A stretch of 10,415 bases of DNA from Holophagales bacterium UBA5704 (lineage in GTDB: Bacteria; Acidobacteriota; Thermoanaerobaculia; Multivoradales; UBA5704): positions 1-10,415 of the forward strand of contig DIHE01000161.1 in the NCBI GenBank assembly GCA_002420005.1, written 5' to 3'. Each line of letters starts with the position of its first letter. The first letter of the stretch is position 1. The notes beneath the pieces are model-generated. The model was not told the origin of the DNA. It saw only the letters and a list, made by a program, of their open reading frames with translations, and made no database searches. The position numbers and the translations under genes are program-made. Positions 1 to 8,044 of this stretch are shown one piece after another.

Positions 1-3000
1 CGCGGGTGCGCGGCGCCACATAGGTCTCCCGCAGGCCGGCGAGCTCGGGCGCCGGCCCGCCGGACAACGCCTTGCGGTCCACCTTGCCGCTGGCCGTCAG
101 AGGCAAGGCGGCGAGCGTTACGAAGGCGGACGGCACCATGTAGTCCGGCAGCCGTTCCTGCAGGCTGCCGCGCAGCCCGCCGTCCGTCACCTCGCCGGTC
201 ACGTAGGCCACCAGCCGCCGGTCCCCGGGGACGTCCTCGCGCACCACCACGGCCGCCTCGCGCACTCCCGGCAGGGCGGCCAGGGCGGCCTCGATCTCTT
301 CCAGCTCGATGCGGAAGCCACGCACCTTGACCTGATGGTCGATGCGGCCCAGGAAATCGAGCGCGCCGCCGGGCAACCAGCGGACGAGGTCGCCGGTGCG
401 ATACAAGCGCTCGCCGGGGAAGGTGGCGGACGGGTGGGGCACGAAGCGTTCCGCGGTCAGGCCGGGACGGCCCAGATAACCCCGCGCCAGCCCCGCGCCG
501 CCCAGCCACAGCTCTCCGGGAGCTCCGATCGGGACCGGGTTGCTCCGCGCGTCCAGCACGTGAGCCTGCGTCCCTGCGATGGGCGGGCCGATCGGCAGGC
601 GCCCCTCGCCGCCGTAGAGCTGCATCGTCGCGCAGACCGAGGCCTCGGTCGGGCCATAGGAGTTGAACAGGCGCCTCCCGGCCGACCAGCGCCGGGCCAG
701 GCCGGGAGGGCAGGCCTCCCCTGCCACGATCAGGGTTTTCAGCCCGGGCAGATCACCCGGCTCCAGGGTCGCGAGGACCGTCGGCGGCAGGGCGGCGATG
801 TCGCTCGTCTTCAACAAGGCCGTCAGCTCTTCCCGGGAGAACCGCCGCTCCCGGGGTCCGAGCACCAGCGTGGCGCCGGCGCCGAAGGCCATGGCGATTT
901 CCCAGGCCGAGCCGTCGAAGCTGAGCGAGGCGAACTGCAGCACGCGGTCGCCGGGTTCGAGGCCGAAGAAGCGCCGCTGGGCGTCCGCGAGGTTGCTCCA
1001 TCCGCCATGGGGGATCATCACCCCCTTCGGGCGGCCGGTCGAGCCCGAGGTGTAGATCACATAGGCCAGTCTGTCAGGCGTGGCCGCTCCCGGCAGCCGG
1101 CAGGGCTGCCGCTGCGCCGCGCCGGGATCATCCTCCGCCTCCAGGAGCACGACGGCAGCCGGGGTTTCCGGCAAGCCGCCGAGCAACCGCTCCTCGGTGA
1201 GGAGCACGGGAAGGCGGGCATCCTCGATCATGAAGGCGAGGCGCTCGCGCGGATACGCCGGGTCCAGCGGCACGTAGGCTGCGCCCGCCTTGAGGATGCC
1301 CAGCACGGCGACGATCATCGCGGGCGAGCGCTCGGCGCACAGCCCGACCCGGGAGTCGATCCCCACCCCGAGGGAGCGCAGGCGGCGGGCGAGACGGCCG
1401 GCGCGGCGTTCGAGCTCGGCATAGGTCAGGGCTTCCTCCGGCGCGGACGGCACGAGAAGGGCGACGGCCTCCGGCGCCCGGTCGGCCCAGCTCTCGAATC
1501 GATCGATCAGGGAAGCCGCCGGTTGCGCCGCGGCCGGGTTCCACTCCACCTGCACCTGGTGGAGCTCGGCGCGCGACAGCAGCGGCAGGTCGGCCGGCCG
1601 CCGATCCGGGTCGGACACCGCACCTGTGAGCAGGAGCTCGAAGTGTCCGAGCAGGCGGTCGATCGTCACGCCGTCGAACAGGTCGGTGGCATATTCGATC
1701 AAGCCTCCCAGGCCACCCTCGCGCGGTTCGAGGCTGAGCGTGAGATCGAACTTCGCCGTCGCCCCGGCGGTGCTCACGGGCCGCAGCCGCAGGCCCTGCA
1801 TGTCCAGGCCGGGGACGGGCGCGTTCTGCAGGACGAACATCACCTGAAACAGGGGTGAATGCGTGAGGCTTCGTTCCGGCGCCAGCTCCTCGACCAGCTT
1901 CTCGAACGGCACGTCCTGGTGCGCGTAGGCGGCCAACGCGGTCTCCCGCACCCGGCCGAGCAGCTCCCGGAAAGACGGCTCGCCGGAAAGCCCGGCGCGC
2001 AAGACCAGGGTGTTGACGAAAAAACCGATCAGTCCCTCGATCTCCTGCCGGTTGCGTCCGGCGATGGGGGAGCCCACCGCGAAGTCCTCCTGTCCGCCAA
2101 GGCGCGCGAGGAGGGCCTGGAAGGCGGCCAGCAGCACCATGAACAGCGTCGCCCCCTCGCGCCGCGCGAGGGTTTCGGCTCCCGCGAGCCCGGCCGGCCA
2201 TCGAACGGGACGCGTGGCACCGCGCAAGCTCTGCGCCGGCGGCCGCGGCCGATCGGCCGGCAGATCCAGCAGGGCGGGGGCGCCCTCGAGCTGCGTGCGC
2301 CAGAAAGCGAGCTCGCGCTCCAGGACCTCTCCCTGGAGCCAGGAACGCTGCCACACCGCAAAATCCGCGTACTGCACCGGCAGCTCCGGCAAGGGCGACG
2401 GAAGAGCCGCAAGCTCGCGGATCAGGATGCCCATGGACCAGCCGTCGCTCGCGATGTGGTGCATGGTCAGCGCCAGGACGTGCTCTTCCCCCGCCAGCCG
2501 CAACAGCCCCCCGCGCAGCAGCGGATCGCGCGCGAGATCGAAGGGACGGACGGCCTCCTGGGCGAGCAGGACGCGGGTCTGCTCCCGGCGGACGGTCTCC
2601 GGCAGCCCGGACAGGTCGATCAGGGGCAGAAGGAAGGGCGACGCCGGCCGGATCACCTGCACCGGCACGCCGTCCCGCGCGGCGAAGACCGTGCGCAGCG
2701 CTTCGTGACGGCGCACGATCTCGCCCAGCCGGAGCGCCAGCGGCGCGTGGTCCAGCGGCCCGTCGGCAGAGAGCGCCCCGGGCATGTTGTAGAGCGGGCT
2801 CCCCGGCGCGAGCTGATCGAGGAGCCAGAGGCGCTGCTGCGCATAGGACAGGGGCAGAGGCCCTTGCCGCGGCACCGGAACCAGGGGGGGCGCGAGGCGC
2901 TCCGCGCCGGCCCGCCTGTCCGGGTGGAGGGCCGCTTCGACGCCGGCCGCGAAATCCGCCAGCACCGGGGCCTCGAACAGGGCACGCAGCGGCATCTCGA

Positions 3001-6000
3001 AACCGAAGGCGGCGCGCAGGCGCGACATCAGCCGGGTTCCCAGCAGCGAGTGCCCCCCGAGGGCGAAGAAGTTGTCGTCCACCCCGATCCGCTCGACCCC
3101 GAGCACCTCGGCCCAGAGGCCGGCGAGAACCTCTTCCACGGGCGTTCGTGGTGCACGGAAGCTCTCTTCCACGCGCCGCCCATCGGGTGTCGGCAAGGCC
3201 TTGCGGTCCACCTTGCCGCCGGGGGTCCGGGGGAGCGCCGCGAGCGCCACGAAGGCGGCGGGCACCATGAAGTCCGGCAGACGTTCCCGCAAGCGCTCTC
3301 GCCAGGAGCGTGCGTCCGCCGCCACGTCCCCCACCACGCCCCCCACCACGTAGGCCACCAGCGCCGGGCCCCCGGATCGATCCTCCTGCACGAGCACGGC
3401 CGCCTCGCGCACCCCCTCCAGCGACGACAGCGCCGCCTCGATCTCTCCCGGCTCGATCCGGAAGCCGCGGACTTTGACCTGATGATCCAGCCGGCCGAGG
3501 AAGTCGAGTGCGCCGTCGGGGCGCCAGCGCACGAGGTCCCCGGTGCGGTAGAGGCGCGCGCCGGCCTCTTCCGGCGATGCCGGCCAGGGGTCCGGGAGGA
3601 AGCGCTCGGCCGTCAGGTCCGGCCGGTGCAGGTAGCCCCGCGCCAAGCCTGCGCCGCCGAGGTGCAGCTCACCGGCGACCCCGACCGGCAGTGGCTCCCT
3701 CCCGCCTCCGGCCGCCAGCACGCAGGCTTTCGTGGACGCGATCGGGCGGCCGATGTCCGGCTCCCGCGCCCCCGCCTGCACCAGCGACGCCGTCGAGTAG
3801 GTCGTATCCTCGGACGGCCCGTAGAGATTCCACACGCGTTCCACCGTGCCGGTCGCATACAGCCGCTCTGCGAGAGAGCGGGGCAAGGGCTCTCCGGCCA
3901 GGGTCACCGTCCGGACGCCGGCGCCCAGGCTCCCTGTGCGCACCAGCTCCGCGGCCGCCGAAGGGACCGTGTTGACGAGCGTCACCCGGCCGCGGGACGG
4001 GAGAGCCGGAAGCTCCAGGATGTCCTGCGCCAGGATCACCGTGCCCCCCCGGGAGAGCGGCACGAACAGCTCGAAGACCGAGAGGTCGAAGCTCAGCGAG
4101 GTGGAGGCGAGCACGCCGGCCAGCTCCTCGCGGTGGAACACGCCGCCGGCCCAGCGCACCAGCTCCACGGCGCTGCGATGGGTGACGGAGACACCCTTGG
4201 GGGTTCCCGTCGAGCCTGACGTGTAGAGCACGTAAGCCAGGTTCTCGGGAACGGCGCGCCGGCCGGCCCGGCCGGCGCGGGCGTCTGCGGAGTCGTGGTC
4301 CACCAGGACCGTCGGCCCGCTCCACGGCAGATCGGCGACGAGGCGTTCGGCGCTCAGAACGAGGCCGGCCCGCGCGCTCTCCAGCATCGCGGAGAGGCGC
4401 AGGCGCGGGTGCCGTGGGTCGAGCGGCAGATAGGCGGCGCCGGCCTTGAGGATGGCGAGGAGCGCCGCCACCAGGCCCGCCGAACGCTCCATCCAGACGC
4501 CGACGGTCACCTCGGGACCCGCACCGTGGAGGCGCAGGCGCGCCGCCAGCCGCTCGGCCGCTTGATCCAGCTCGCGGTAGCGGATCTCCTGTCGTCCATC
4601 GATCAGTGCCACGGCGTCCGGAGACCGCCGCGCCTGTGCCTCGAACAGCTCGTGCAGGCAGGCGGCCTCCTGCGCCGGCGACACCGCGGTGTCGCTCCAC
4701 TCCAGGAGGAGCTGATGGCGCTCGGCCGCGCCGAGCCACGGCAGCTCGGCGAGCCGCATCTCCGGATGCGCCGCGGCGGCTGCGAGCAACGTTTCCAGAT
4801 GTCCCAGCCAGCGTCCGATCGTCACGCGGTCGAAAAGGGCGGCGTCGTATTCGCACGCAAGGGCCAGGCCGTCGCCGGCCTGGGCCGCGGACAGGGTCAC
4901 ATCGAATTGCGCCGTGCCGCGTTCGAACGGGAACGACTCCAGAGCGAGCCCATCGAGCTCGATGCGCGCCCCCGCCTGCCCGGCCGCGAACGCGCCCAGG
5001 CCCGGCTCCTGCCCCGGTGCCGCGGCCTGGAACACGAACAAGGCCTGGAACACGGGCGGCCGGCCGGGATCGCGCACCGGTTCCAGGCGCCGGGCGAGAA
5101 GCGGGAACGGCAGGTCGCGGTGCTCCAGGGCCTCCGCCACGGCACGGCGGGTCTCCCCGAGGTGGGCGGAAAAGGTTGGATCTCCGGCGAGATGGGCGCG
5201 CAGCACGACCGGGTTGACGAAGTAGCCGACCACTCCGTCGAACGCGGCATCGCGCCGCGCCGTGGCGGGCGCGCCGACCAGCAGATCGTCCTGGCCCGAC
5301 AGGCGGCCGAGCAGGGCCTCGAAGGCGGCCAGGAGGGCGGTGAACAGGGTGGCTCCGTGAGCACGGGCGAGCGCGCGCACGCGGCCGGTCAGGCCGGGAT
5401 CGAGCCGCCGGCCGGCCAGGGCGCCCGCGTGGGCGGCGACCCGGGGGCGTCGCCGGTCGGTGGGCAGGTCGAGCACGAGCGGCGCGTCGCGCAGGCGGCC
5501 GTCCCAGTAGCGCTCCAGGCGCCCGCCGGCCGGGCCTGCGAGCAGGCGCTGCTGCCAGCGGACAAAGTCGGGATACGAGACCGCGAGCTCCGGCAGCGCC
5601 GCGCTCCCGGCGTACAGGGCCGCCCAGTCGCGCAGCAGCACCGCCAGCGACCAGAAGTCGCCCACCAGGTGGTGCAGGACGAGGAGCAGGACCCGCTCGC
5701 CGTCCGGCCGCACGAAGATCCGGATGCGCAGCGGCGCGCCCCCGGCGAGGTCGAACCGCCGCCGGGCCTCGCGCCGCAGGGCGCCCTCCAGGTCCGTCAC
5801 CTCTTCCTGCGCGAGGTCCGGCGGCAGGCTCGCGTGGACGCGCTGCCGCAGCGCGCCGCCGGACTCCGCGAACGTGGTGCGCAGAGCCGGATGGCGGGCC
5901 GAGAGCGCGAGCGCCGCGCGCAGCAGTGCGGCGCCGTCGACCTGGCCGCCCAGCCGGGCGGCGGCGGCGATGTGGAGCACTCCTTCCACGGACGCAGACC

Positions 6001-8002
6001 GCTCCAGCAGCCAGAGCGCCTCCTGCCCGGGCGAGGCGGGGTGGTCTCCCAGGATCTCGCCCGCGAGGACCGGCGGCACACCGTCGCTCTCCGGCTCCGC
6101 GTCGAGAAGGCGCCGGCACAGCTCTGCCGGCGAGAGCTCGCCCAGAGCGGTGGCCGACGGCGCGAGGCCCAGGTCTCTCTCCAGCCGCCCTTGCAGATCG
6201 AAGAGGGCCAGGGAATCGAGGCCGGCGGCGGCGATCACCGTCTCCGGGCCGATCGCATCGACCGGGGCTCCGGCGCGGCGGGCGATCTCCTCCCGGAGCC
6301 ACTCCGTGAGCGTCGCGGCCCGATCCGCCGGATCGAGGTCGAAGAGGTCGCAATGGGTGAGAAGCCGGCCCGCGGAGGCCGGCGCTGCGGCGCTGCGGTG
6401 GAGCGCCTCGAGGTCTCCGGCGAGGTGGCGCGCGCGGCACTCGCGGCGCCGCACCTTGCCGCTCGAGGTCTTGGGGATCGTCCCGGCGCGCAGCAGCACC
6501 ACGTCCGCCACCCGGACGCCGTGCTCCTCCGCGACGGCGCGCCGCACCGCATCCGCGATCTCTTTCAGGTCGCCGGCCCGCCGCTCGACCTCGTGCACGA
6601 GGACGACGCTCTCCTCGTCGCCGTGCTCGATCGAGAACGCCGCGCCGCCCCCGGTGCGCAGGGCCGGGTGGGCCTGCTCCGCGGTCAGCTCCAGGTCCTG
6701 CGGATGGAGGTTGCGCCCCCGCAGGATGATCAGGTCCTTGAGCCGGCCGGTGATCACCAGCTCGCCCTGCCGGACGAAGCCGAGATCGCCCGTCCGCAGA
6801 TACGGCCCACCGCCGTCCCCGGAGACCGCACGGAACGTCTCGCGCGTCTCCTCGGGCCGGTTCCAGTAGCCCGCGGCCACGCTCGGGCCGGACAGCCAGA
6901 TCTCCCCTTCCCGGCCGTCCGGCACGGGAGACCCCGAGTCCGGATCGATGATGCGGGTCTCGCCGCCGTCCGGCAGGGCGCCGCAGCTCACGAGCGGCTC
7001 GTCCGGCCCACCCTGCGCCGCGGTGACCAGCAGCGTGGCCTCGGCCAGGCCATAGCACGGGGCGAAGGAGGAGCGGCGGAAGCCGGACGGGGCGAACGCC
7101 TCCGTGAAACGGTCGAGGGTGGCGCGGCGCACCGGCTCGGCGCCGTTGAACGCCACGCTCCAGGACGACAGGTCGAGCTGCGCCCGCGCCTCCGGGCCGA
7201 GGCTCCTGACACAGAGGTCGTAGGCGAAGTTGGGTCCTCCGCTGGTCGTACCACGAAAGCGGCCGATCGCCTGCAGCCAGCGCGCGGGCTGCTGCAGAAA
7301 CGCCGCCGGCGGCATGAGCACGCACTCGCACCCGACGTAGCAAGGCTCCAGGACGTTGCCGATCAGCCCCATGTCGTGGAACAGCGGCAGCCATCCCACC
7401 ACCACGGACTCCGGCGTCTGGCCGAAGGCGCGGCGGATTCGTTCCAGGTTGTCGAGGAGGTTGGCGTGGGTGACCATCACGCCCTTGGCGGTGCCGGTCG
7501 AGCCGGAGGTGTACTGGAGGAACGCGATGTCGGAGATCTCCCCGGCCGCGAATCCCGGGTCCGGATCGTCCAGCGTCTCCGTCGCCAGCCAGAGGGCGGG
7601 CGCGAGCTCGGGAACCTGCTCGGTGAGAGCCGCGCGCCGGGCGAGCAGCGAAGCCGTGGTCAACACCGCCCGCGGCCGGCAATCCGTGGCCAGGCTCCGC
7701 AGCCGCGGGTCTGCGCGCCGGCTGCGGGGTGGATAGGCCGGAACGGCGATCACTCCGGCAGAGAGGCAGCCGAAGAACGCCGCCACGAATTCGAGGCCGG
7801 GGGGATGGAGCAGGAGGGCTCTCTCCCCGGGGGGGACCGCGCCCGCCAGAGCCGCGGCGATGGCGCGGGCGCGGACGTCCAGGCGGGCATAGGTGAGCCG
7901 ATCTGCGGCCTCCTCTCCCTGGGAGAGCCAGGTGTAGCCGCGATCCGGTGTCTCAGCCGCCCTGCGTCGAAGAAGAGCCACGAGAGTTTGCGATGGGTCC
8001 AC
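1..8002 (-). CDS. Lipopeptide nonribosomal peptide synthetase, FAAL-PCP-C-A-PCP-C-A (3' end outside window)
   Basis: The frame reads without a stop from GTG at 8002 to the left edge, at least 2,667 residues. It makes an N-acylated peptide by thiotemplate synthesis in the cytoplasm. Approximate domain order by residue: FAAL 5-545, carrier 562-632 (DSL, Ser597), condensation 648-1090, adenylation 1108-1605, carrier 1620-1688 (GGHSL, Ser1652), condensation 1712-2150, adenylation 2164-2655. The frame ends at a linker that normally precedes a carrier domain. GTG 8002 is preferred because GAGAGG lies 8 bases upstream, and an in-frame TGA at 8045-8047, the stop of the upstream gene, excludes a longer start. 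No epimerization, methyltransferase or thioesterase domain is visible, so termination lies in the unseen part or another protein. All core motifs checked are intact, so the gene looks functional. The domain calls are secure; the product is inferred. Confidence 0.96.
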   Translation of the reverse strand, partial: MDPSQTLVALLRRRAAETPDRGYTWLSQGEEAADRLTYARLDVRARAIAAALAGAVPPGERALLLHPPGLEFVAAFFGCLSAGVIAVPAYPPRSRRADPRLRSLATDCRPRAVLTTASLLARRAALTEQVPELAPALWLATETLDDPDPGFAAGEISDIAFLQYTSGSTGTAKGVMVTHANLLDNLERIRRAFGQTPESVVVGWLPLFHDMGLIGNVLEPCYVGCECVLMPPAAFLQQPARWLQAIGRFRGTTSGGPNFAYDLCVRSLGPEARAQLDLSSWSVAFNGAEPVRRATLDRFTEAFAPSGFRRSSFAPCYGLAEATLLVTAAQGGPDEPLVSCGALPDGGETRIIDPDSGSPVPDGREGEIWLSGPSVAAGYWNRPEETRETFRAVSGDGGGPYLRTGDLGFVRQGELVITGRLKDLIILRGRNLHPQDLELTAEQAHPALRTGGGAAFSIEHGDEESVVLVHEVERRAGDLKEIADAVRRAVAEEHGVRVADVVLLRAGTIPKTSSGKVRRRECRARHLAGDLEALHRSAAAPASAGRLLTHCDLFDLDPADRAATLTEWLREEIARRAGAPVDAIGPETVIAAAGLDSLALFDLQGRLERDLGLAPSATALGELSPAELCRRLLDAEPESDGVPPVLAGEILGDHPASPGQEALWLLERSASVEGVLHIAAAARLGGQVDGAALLRAALALSARHPALRTTFAESGGALRQRVHASLPPDLAQEEVTDLEGALRREARRRFDLAGGAPLRIRIFVRPDGERVLLLVLHHLVGDFWSLAVLLRDWAALYAGSAALPELAVSYPDFVRWQQRLLAGPAGGRLERYWDGRLRDAPLVLDLPTDRRRPRVAAHAGALAGRRLDPGLTGRVRALARAHGATLFTALLAAFEALLGRLSGQDDLLVGAPATARRDAAFDGVVGYFVNPVVLRAHLAGDPTFSAHLGETRRAVAEALEHRDLPFPLLARRLEPVRDPGRPPVFQALFVFQAAAPGQEPGLGAFAAGQAGARIELDGLALESFPFERGTAQFDVTLSAAQAGDGLALACEYDAALFDRVTIGRWLGHLETLLAAAAAHPEMRLAELPWLGAAERHQLLLEWSDTAVSPAQEAACLHELFEAQARRSPDAVALIDGRQEIRYRELDQAAERLAARLRLHGAGPEVTVGVWMERSAGLVAALLAILKAGAAYLPLDPRHPRLRLSAMLESARAGLVLSAERLVADLPWSGPTVLVDHDSADARAGRAGRRAVPENLAYVLYTSGSTGTPKGVSVTHRSAVELVRWAGGVFHREELAGVLASTSLSFDLSVFELFVPLSRGGTVILAQDILELPALPSRGRVTLVNTVPSAAAELVRTGSLGAGVRTVTLAGEPLPRSLAERLYATGTVERVWNLYGPSEDTTYSTASLVQAGAREPDIGRPIASTKACVLAAGGGREPLPVGVAGELHLGGAGLARGYLHRPDLTAERFLPDPWPASPEEAGARLYRTGDLVRWRPDGALDFLGRLDHQVKVRGFRIEPGEIEAALSSLEGVREAAVLVQEDRSGGPALVAYVVGGVVGDVAADARSWRERLRERLPDFMVPAAFVALAALPRTPGGKVDRKALPTPDGRRVEESFRAPRTPVEEVLAGLWAEVLGVERIGVDDNFFALGGHSLLGTRLMSRLRAAFGFEMPLRALFEAPVLADFAAGVEAALHPDRRAGAERLAPPLVPVPRQGPLPLSYAQQRLWLLDQLAPGSPLYNMPGALSADGPLDHAPLALRLGEIVRRHEALRTVFAARDGVPVQVIRPASPFLLPLIDLSGLPETVRREQTRVLLAQEAVRPFDLARDPLLRGGLLRLAGEEHVLALTMHHIASDGWSMGILIRELAALPSPLPELPVQYADFAVWQRSWLQGEVLERELAFWRTQLEGAPALLDLPADRPRPPAQSLRGATRPVRWPAGLAGAETLARREGATLFMVLLAAFQALLARLGGQEDFAVGSPIAGRNRQEIEGLIGFFVNTLVLRAGLSGEPSFRELLGRVRETALAAYAHQDVPFEKLVEELAPERSLTHSPLFQVMFVLQNAPVPGLDMQGLRLRPVSTAGATAKFDLTLSLEPREGGLGGLIEYATDLFDGVTIDRLLGHFELLLTGAVSDPDRRPADLPLLSRAELHQVQVEWNPAAAQPAASLIDRFESWADRAPEAVALLVPSAPEEALTYAELERRAGRLARRLRSLGVGIDSRVGLCAERSPAMIVAVLGILKAGAAYVPLDPAYPRERLAFMIEDARLPVLLTEERLLGGLPETPAAVVLLEAEDDPGAAQRQPCRLPGAATPDRLAYVIYTSGSTGRPKGVMIPHGGWSNLADAQRRFFGLEPGDRVLQFASLSFDGSAWEIAMAFGAGATLVLGPRERRFSREELTALLKTSDIAALPPTVLATLEPGDLPGLKTLIVAGEACPPGLARRWSAGRRLFNSYGPTEASVCATMQLYGGEGRLPIGPPIAGTQAHVLDARSNPVPIGAPGELWLGGAGLARGYLGRPGLTAERFVPHPSATFPGERLYRTGDLVRWLPGGALDFLGRIDHQVKVRGFRIELEEIEAALAALPGVREAAVVVREDVPGDRRLVAYVTGEVTDGGLRGSLQERLPDYMVPSAFVTLAALPLTASGKVDRKALSGGPAPELAGLRETYVAPRTR
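38..1513 (-). other. Adenylation domain 2, predicted hydrophobic or aromatic substrate
   Basis: Residues about 2164-2655. Motifs: LKAGAAYVPLDPAYP, YVIYTSGSTGRPKG (2314-2327), FDGSAWE (2362-2368), NSYGPTEASVCAT (2447-2459), GELWLGGAGLARGY, YRTGDLVRW, DHQVKVRGFRIELEE and TASGKVDRKAL with Lys2640. Hand alignment to GrsA gives the code D-G-W-A-I-A-S-V-C-K (Asp2363, Gly2364, Trp2367, Ala2404, Ile2425, Ala2427, Ser2448, Val2456, Cys2457, Lys2640). It shares Trp239, Ile299, Ala301 and Cys331 with phenylalanine codes of the GrsA kind, but three pocket residues differ, so the substrate could be phenylalanine, tryptophan or another bulky hydrophobic residue. Confidence 0.82.
1553..2869 (-). other. Condensation domain 2 (LCL-like), with a short internal gap
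   Basis: Residues about 1712-2150. LPLSYAQQRLWLLDQLAPGS, RRHEALRTVF, the active site HHIASDGWS (His1848, His1849, Asp1853), VQYADFAVWQ, VGSPIAGRNRQEIEGLIGFF, HQDVPFEKLVEEL and PLFQVMFVLQN all match the family. The HHIxxDGWS form and the lack of an upstream epimerase point to an LCL domain. Odd feature: LIRELAAL is followed at once by PSPLPELPVQYADF, whereas relatives normally have about eight more residues there (a YEAF..GR-type helix end). The reading frame is kept. Confidence 0.9.
2939..3145 (-). other. Peptidyl carrier protein domain 2
   Basis: Residues about 1620-1688. PVEEVLAGLWAEVLG leads into GVDDNFFALGGHSLLGTRLMSRL, with the phosphopantetheine serine at 1652. It is of normal length and carries the first amino acid. 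It runs directly into the next condensation domain with no epimerization domain between, so the first residue should be passed on as the L form. Confidence 0.93.
3188..4681 (-). other. Adenylation domain 1, predicted alanine (or glycine)
   Basis: Residues about 1108-1605. Motifs: LKAGAAYLPLD, LAYVLYTSGSTGTPKG (1256-1270), FDLSVFELF (1305-1313), NLYGPSEDTTYS (1392-1403), GELHLGG, YRTGDLVRW, FLGRLDHQVKVRGFRIE and PGGKVDRKAL with Lys1597. Aligning by eye to GrsA gives the ten-residue code D-L-F-N-T-A-L-T-Y-K (Asp1306, Leu1307, Phe1310, Asn1344, Thr1367, Ala1369, Leu1393, Thr1401, Tyr1402, Lys1597). From memory this differs by one residue from a code assigned to alanine, DLFNNALTYK. The domain call is secure; the substrate is a hand-aligned inference. 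Confidence 0.85.
4733..6061 (-). other. Condensation domain 1 (lipo-initiating type)
   Basis: Residues about 648-1090. It opens with HPASPGQEALWLLE, has RHPALRTTF (about 764 region upstream of the active site), and the active-site motif reads HHLVGDFWS with His777, His778 and Asp782. The usual glycine after the aspartate is phenylalanine. VSYPDFVRWQQ (about 808) and GYFVNPVVLR (about 926-935) follow. The GQEALW opening and DFWS active site recall condensation domains that accept acyl chains from FAAL or polyketide carriers, which fits its position. It should join the fatty acid to the amino group of the first amino acid. Confidence 0.88.
6107..6319 (-). other. Acyl/peptidyl carrier protein domain 1
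   Basis: Residues about 562-632. The motif GLDSLALFDLQ carries the phosphopantetheine attachment Ser597 in a DSL context, as is common for carriers that follow FAAL domains. The two later modules use GGHSL instead. It should hold the fatty acyl thioester made by the FAAL and present it to the first condensation domain. The domain is preceded by a helical linker (TEWLREEIARRAG) and is of normal length. Confidence 0.92.
6368..7990 (-). other. FAAL (fatty acyl-AMP ligase) starter domain of the NRPS
   Basis: Residues about 5-545 of the synthetase. The order of motifs is that of the acyl/aryl-CoA ligase superfamily: AVPAYPP near residue 130, LQYTSGSTGTAKG (about 162-174), WLPLFHDMGLIGN (204-216), CYGLAEATLLV (316-326), YLRTGDLG (about 401-408), GRLKDLIILRGRNLHPQDLE (418-437) and TSSGKVRRR with the catalytic lysine at 516. 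The VPAYPP, FHDMGLIGN and RGRNLHPQD signatures are typical of FAALs that load carrier proteins rather than CoA. Chain length cannot be read from sequence. It supplies the fatty acyl tail directly, so no separate loading ligase is needed. Confidence 0.93.
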
Positions 8003-8010
8003 GTTCCAGG

Positions 8011-8016
8011 CCTCTC
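8011..8016 (-). promoter_or_regulatory. Ribosome binding site of the NRPS
   Basis: The minus strand reads GAGAGG followed by 8 bases and then GTG. This Shine-Dalgarno match decides the GTG start at 8002 over the ATG at 8040, which opens a different frame. The site lies in the 42-base gap after the membrane protein stop, so translation of the synthetase can start independently within a shared transcript. I see no convincing terminator in that gap. Confidence 0.6.
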
Positions 8017-8044
8017 GGGAAATCCGGTGATCAGTGGCATCCCG

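Noticed and set aside
335..4219. Plus-strand open frames at 335-1858 and 1859-4219
   Set aside because: Their translations are arginine-, glycine- and proline-rich with no family motifs, and they lie exactly opposite well-conserved NRPS adenylation and condensation domains.
3669..7682. Minus-strand 1,337-codon open frame in another phase
   Set aside because: It is a shadow in the same strand; the true NRPS frame (first codon at 8002) carries every conserved motif across this stretch.
8003..8044. Possible terminator or regulatory hairpin in the gap before the NRPS
   Set aside because: Only a five-base CGGGA/TCCCG pairing with a long loop and no T-run is visible, which is too weak to call.
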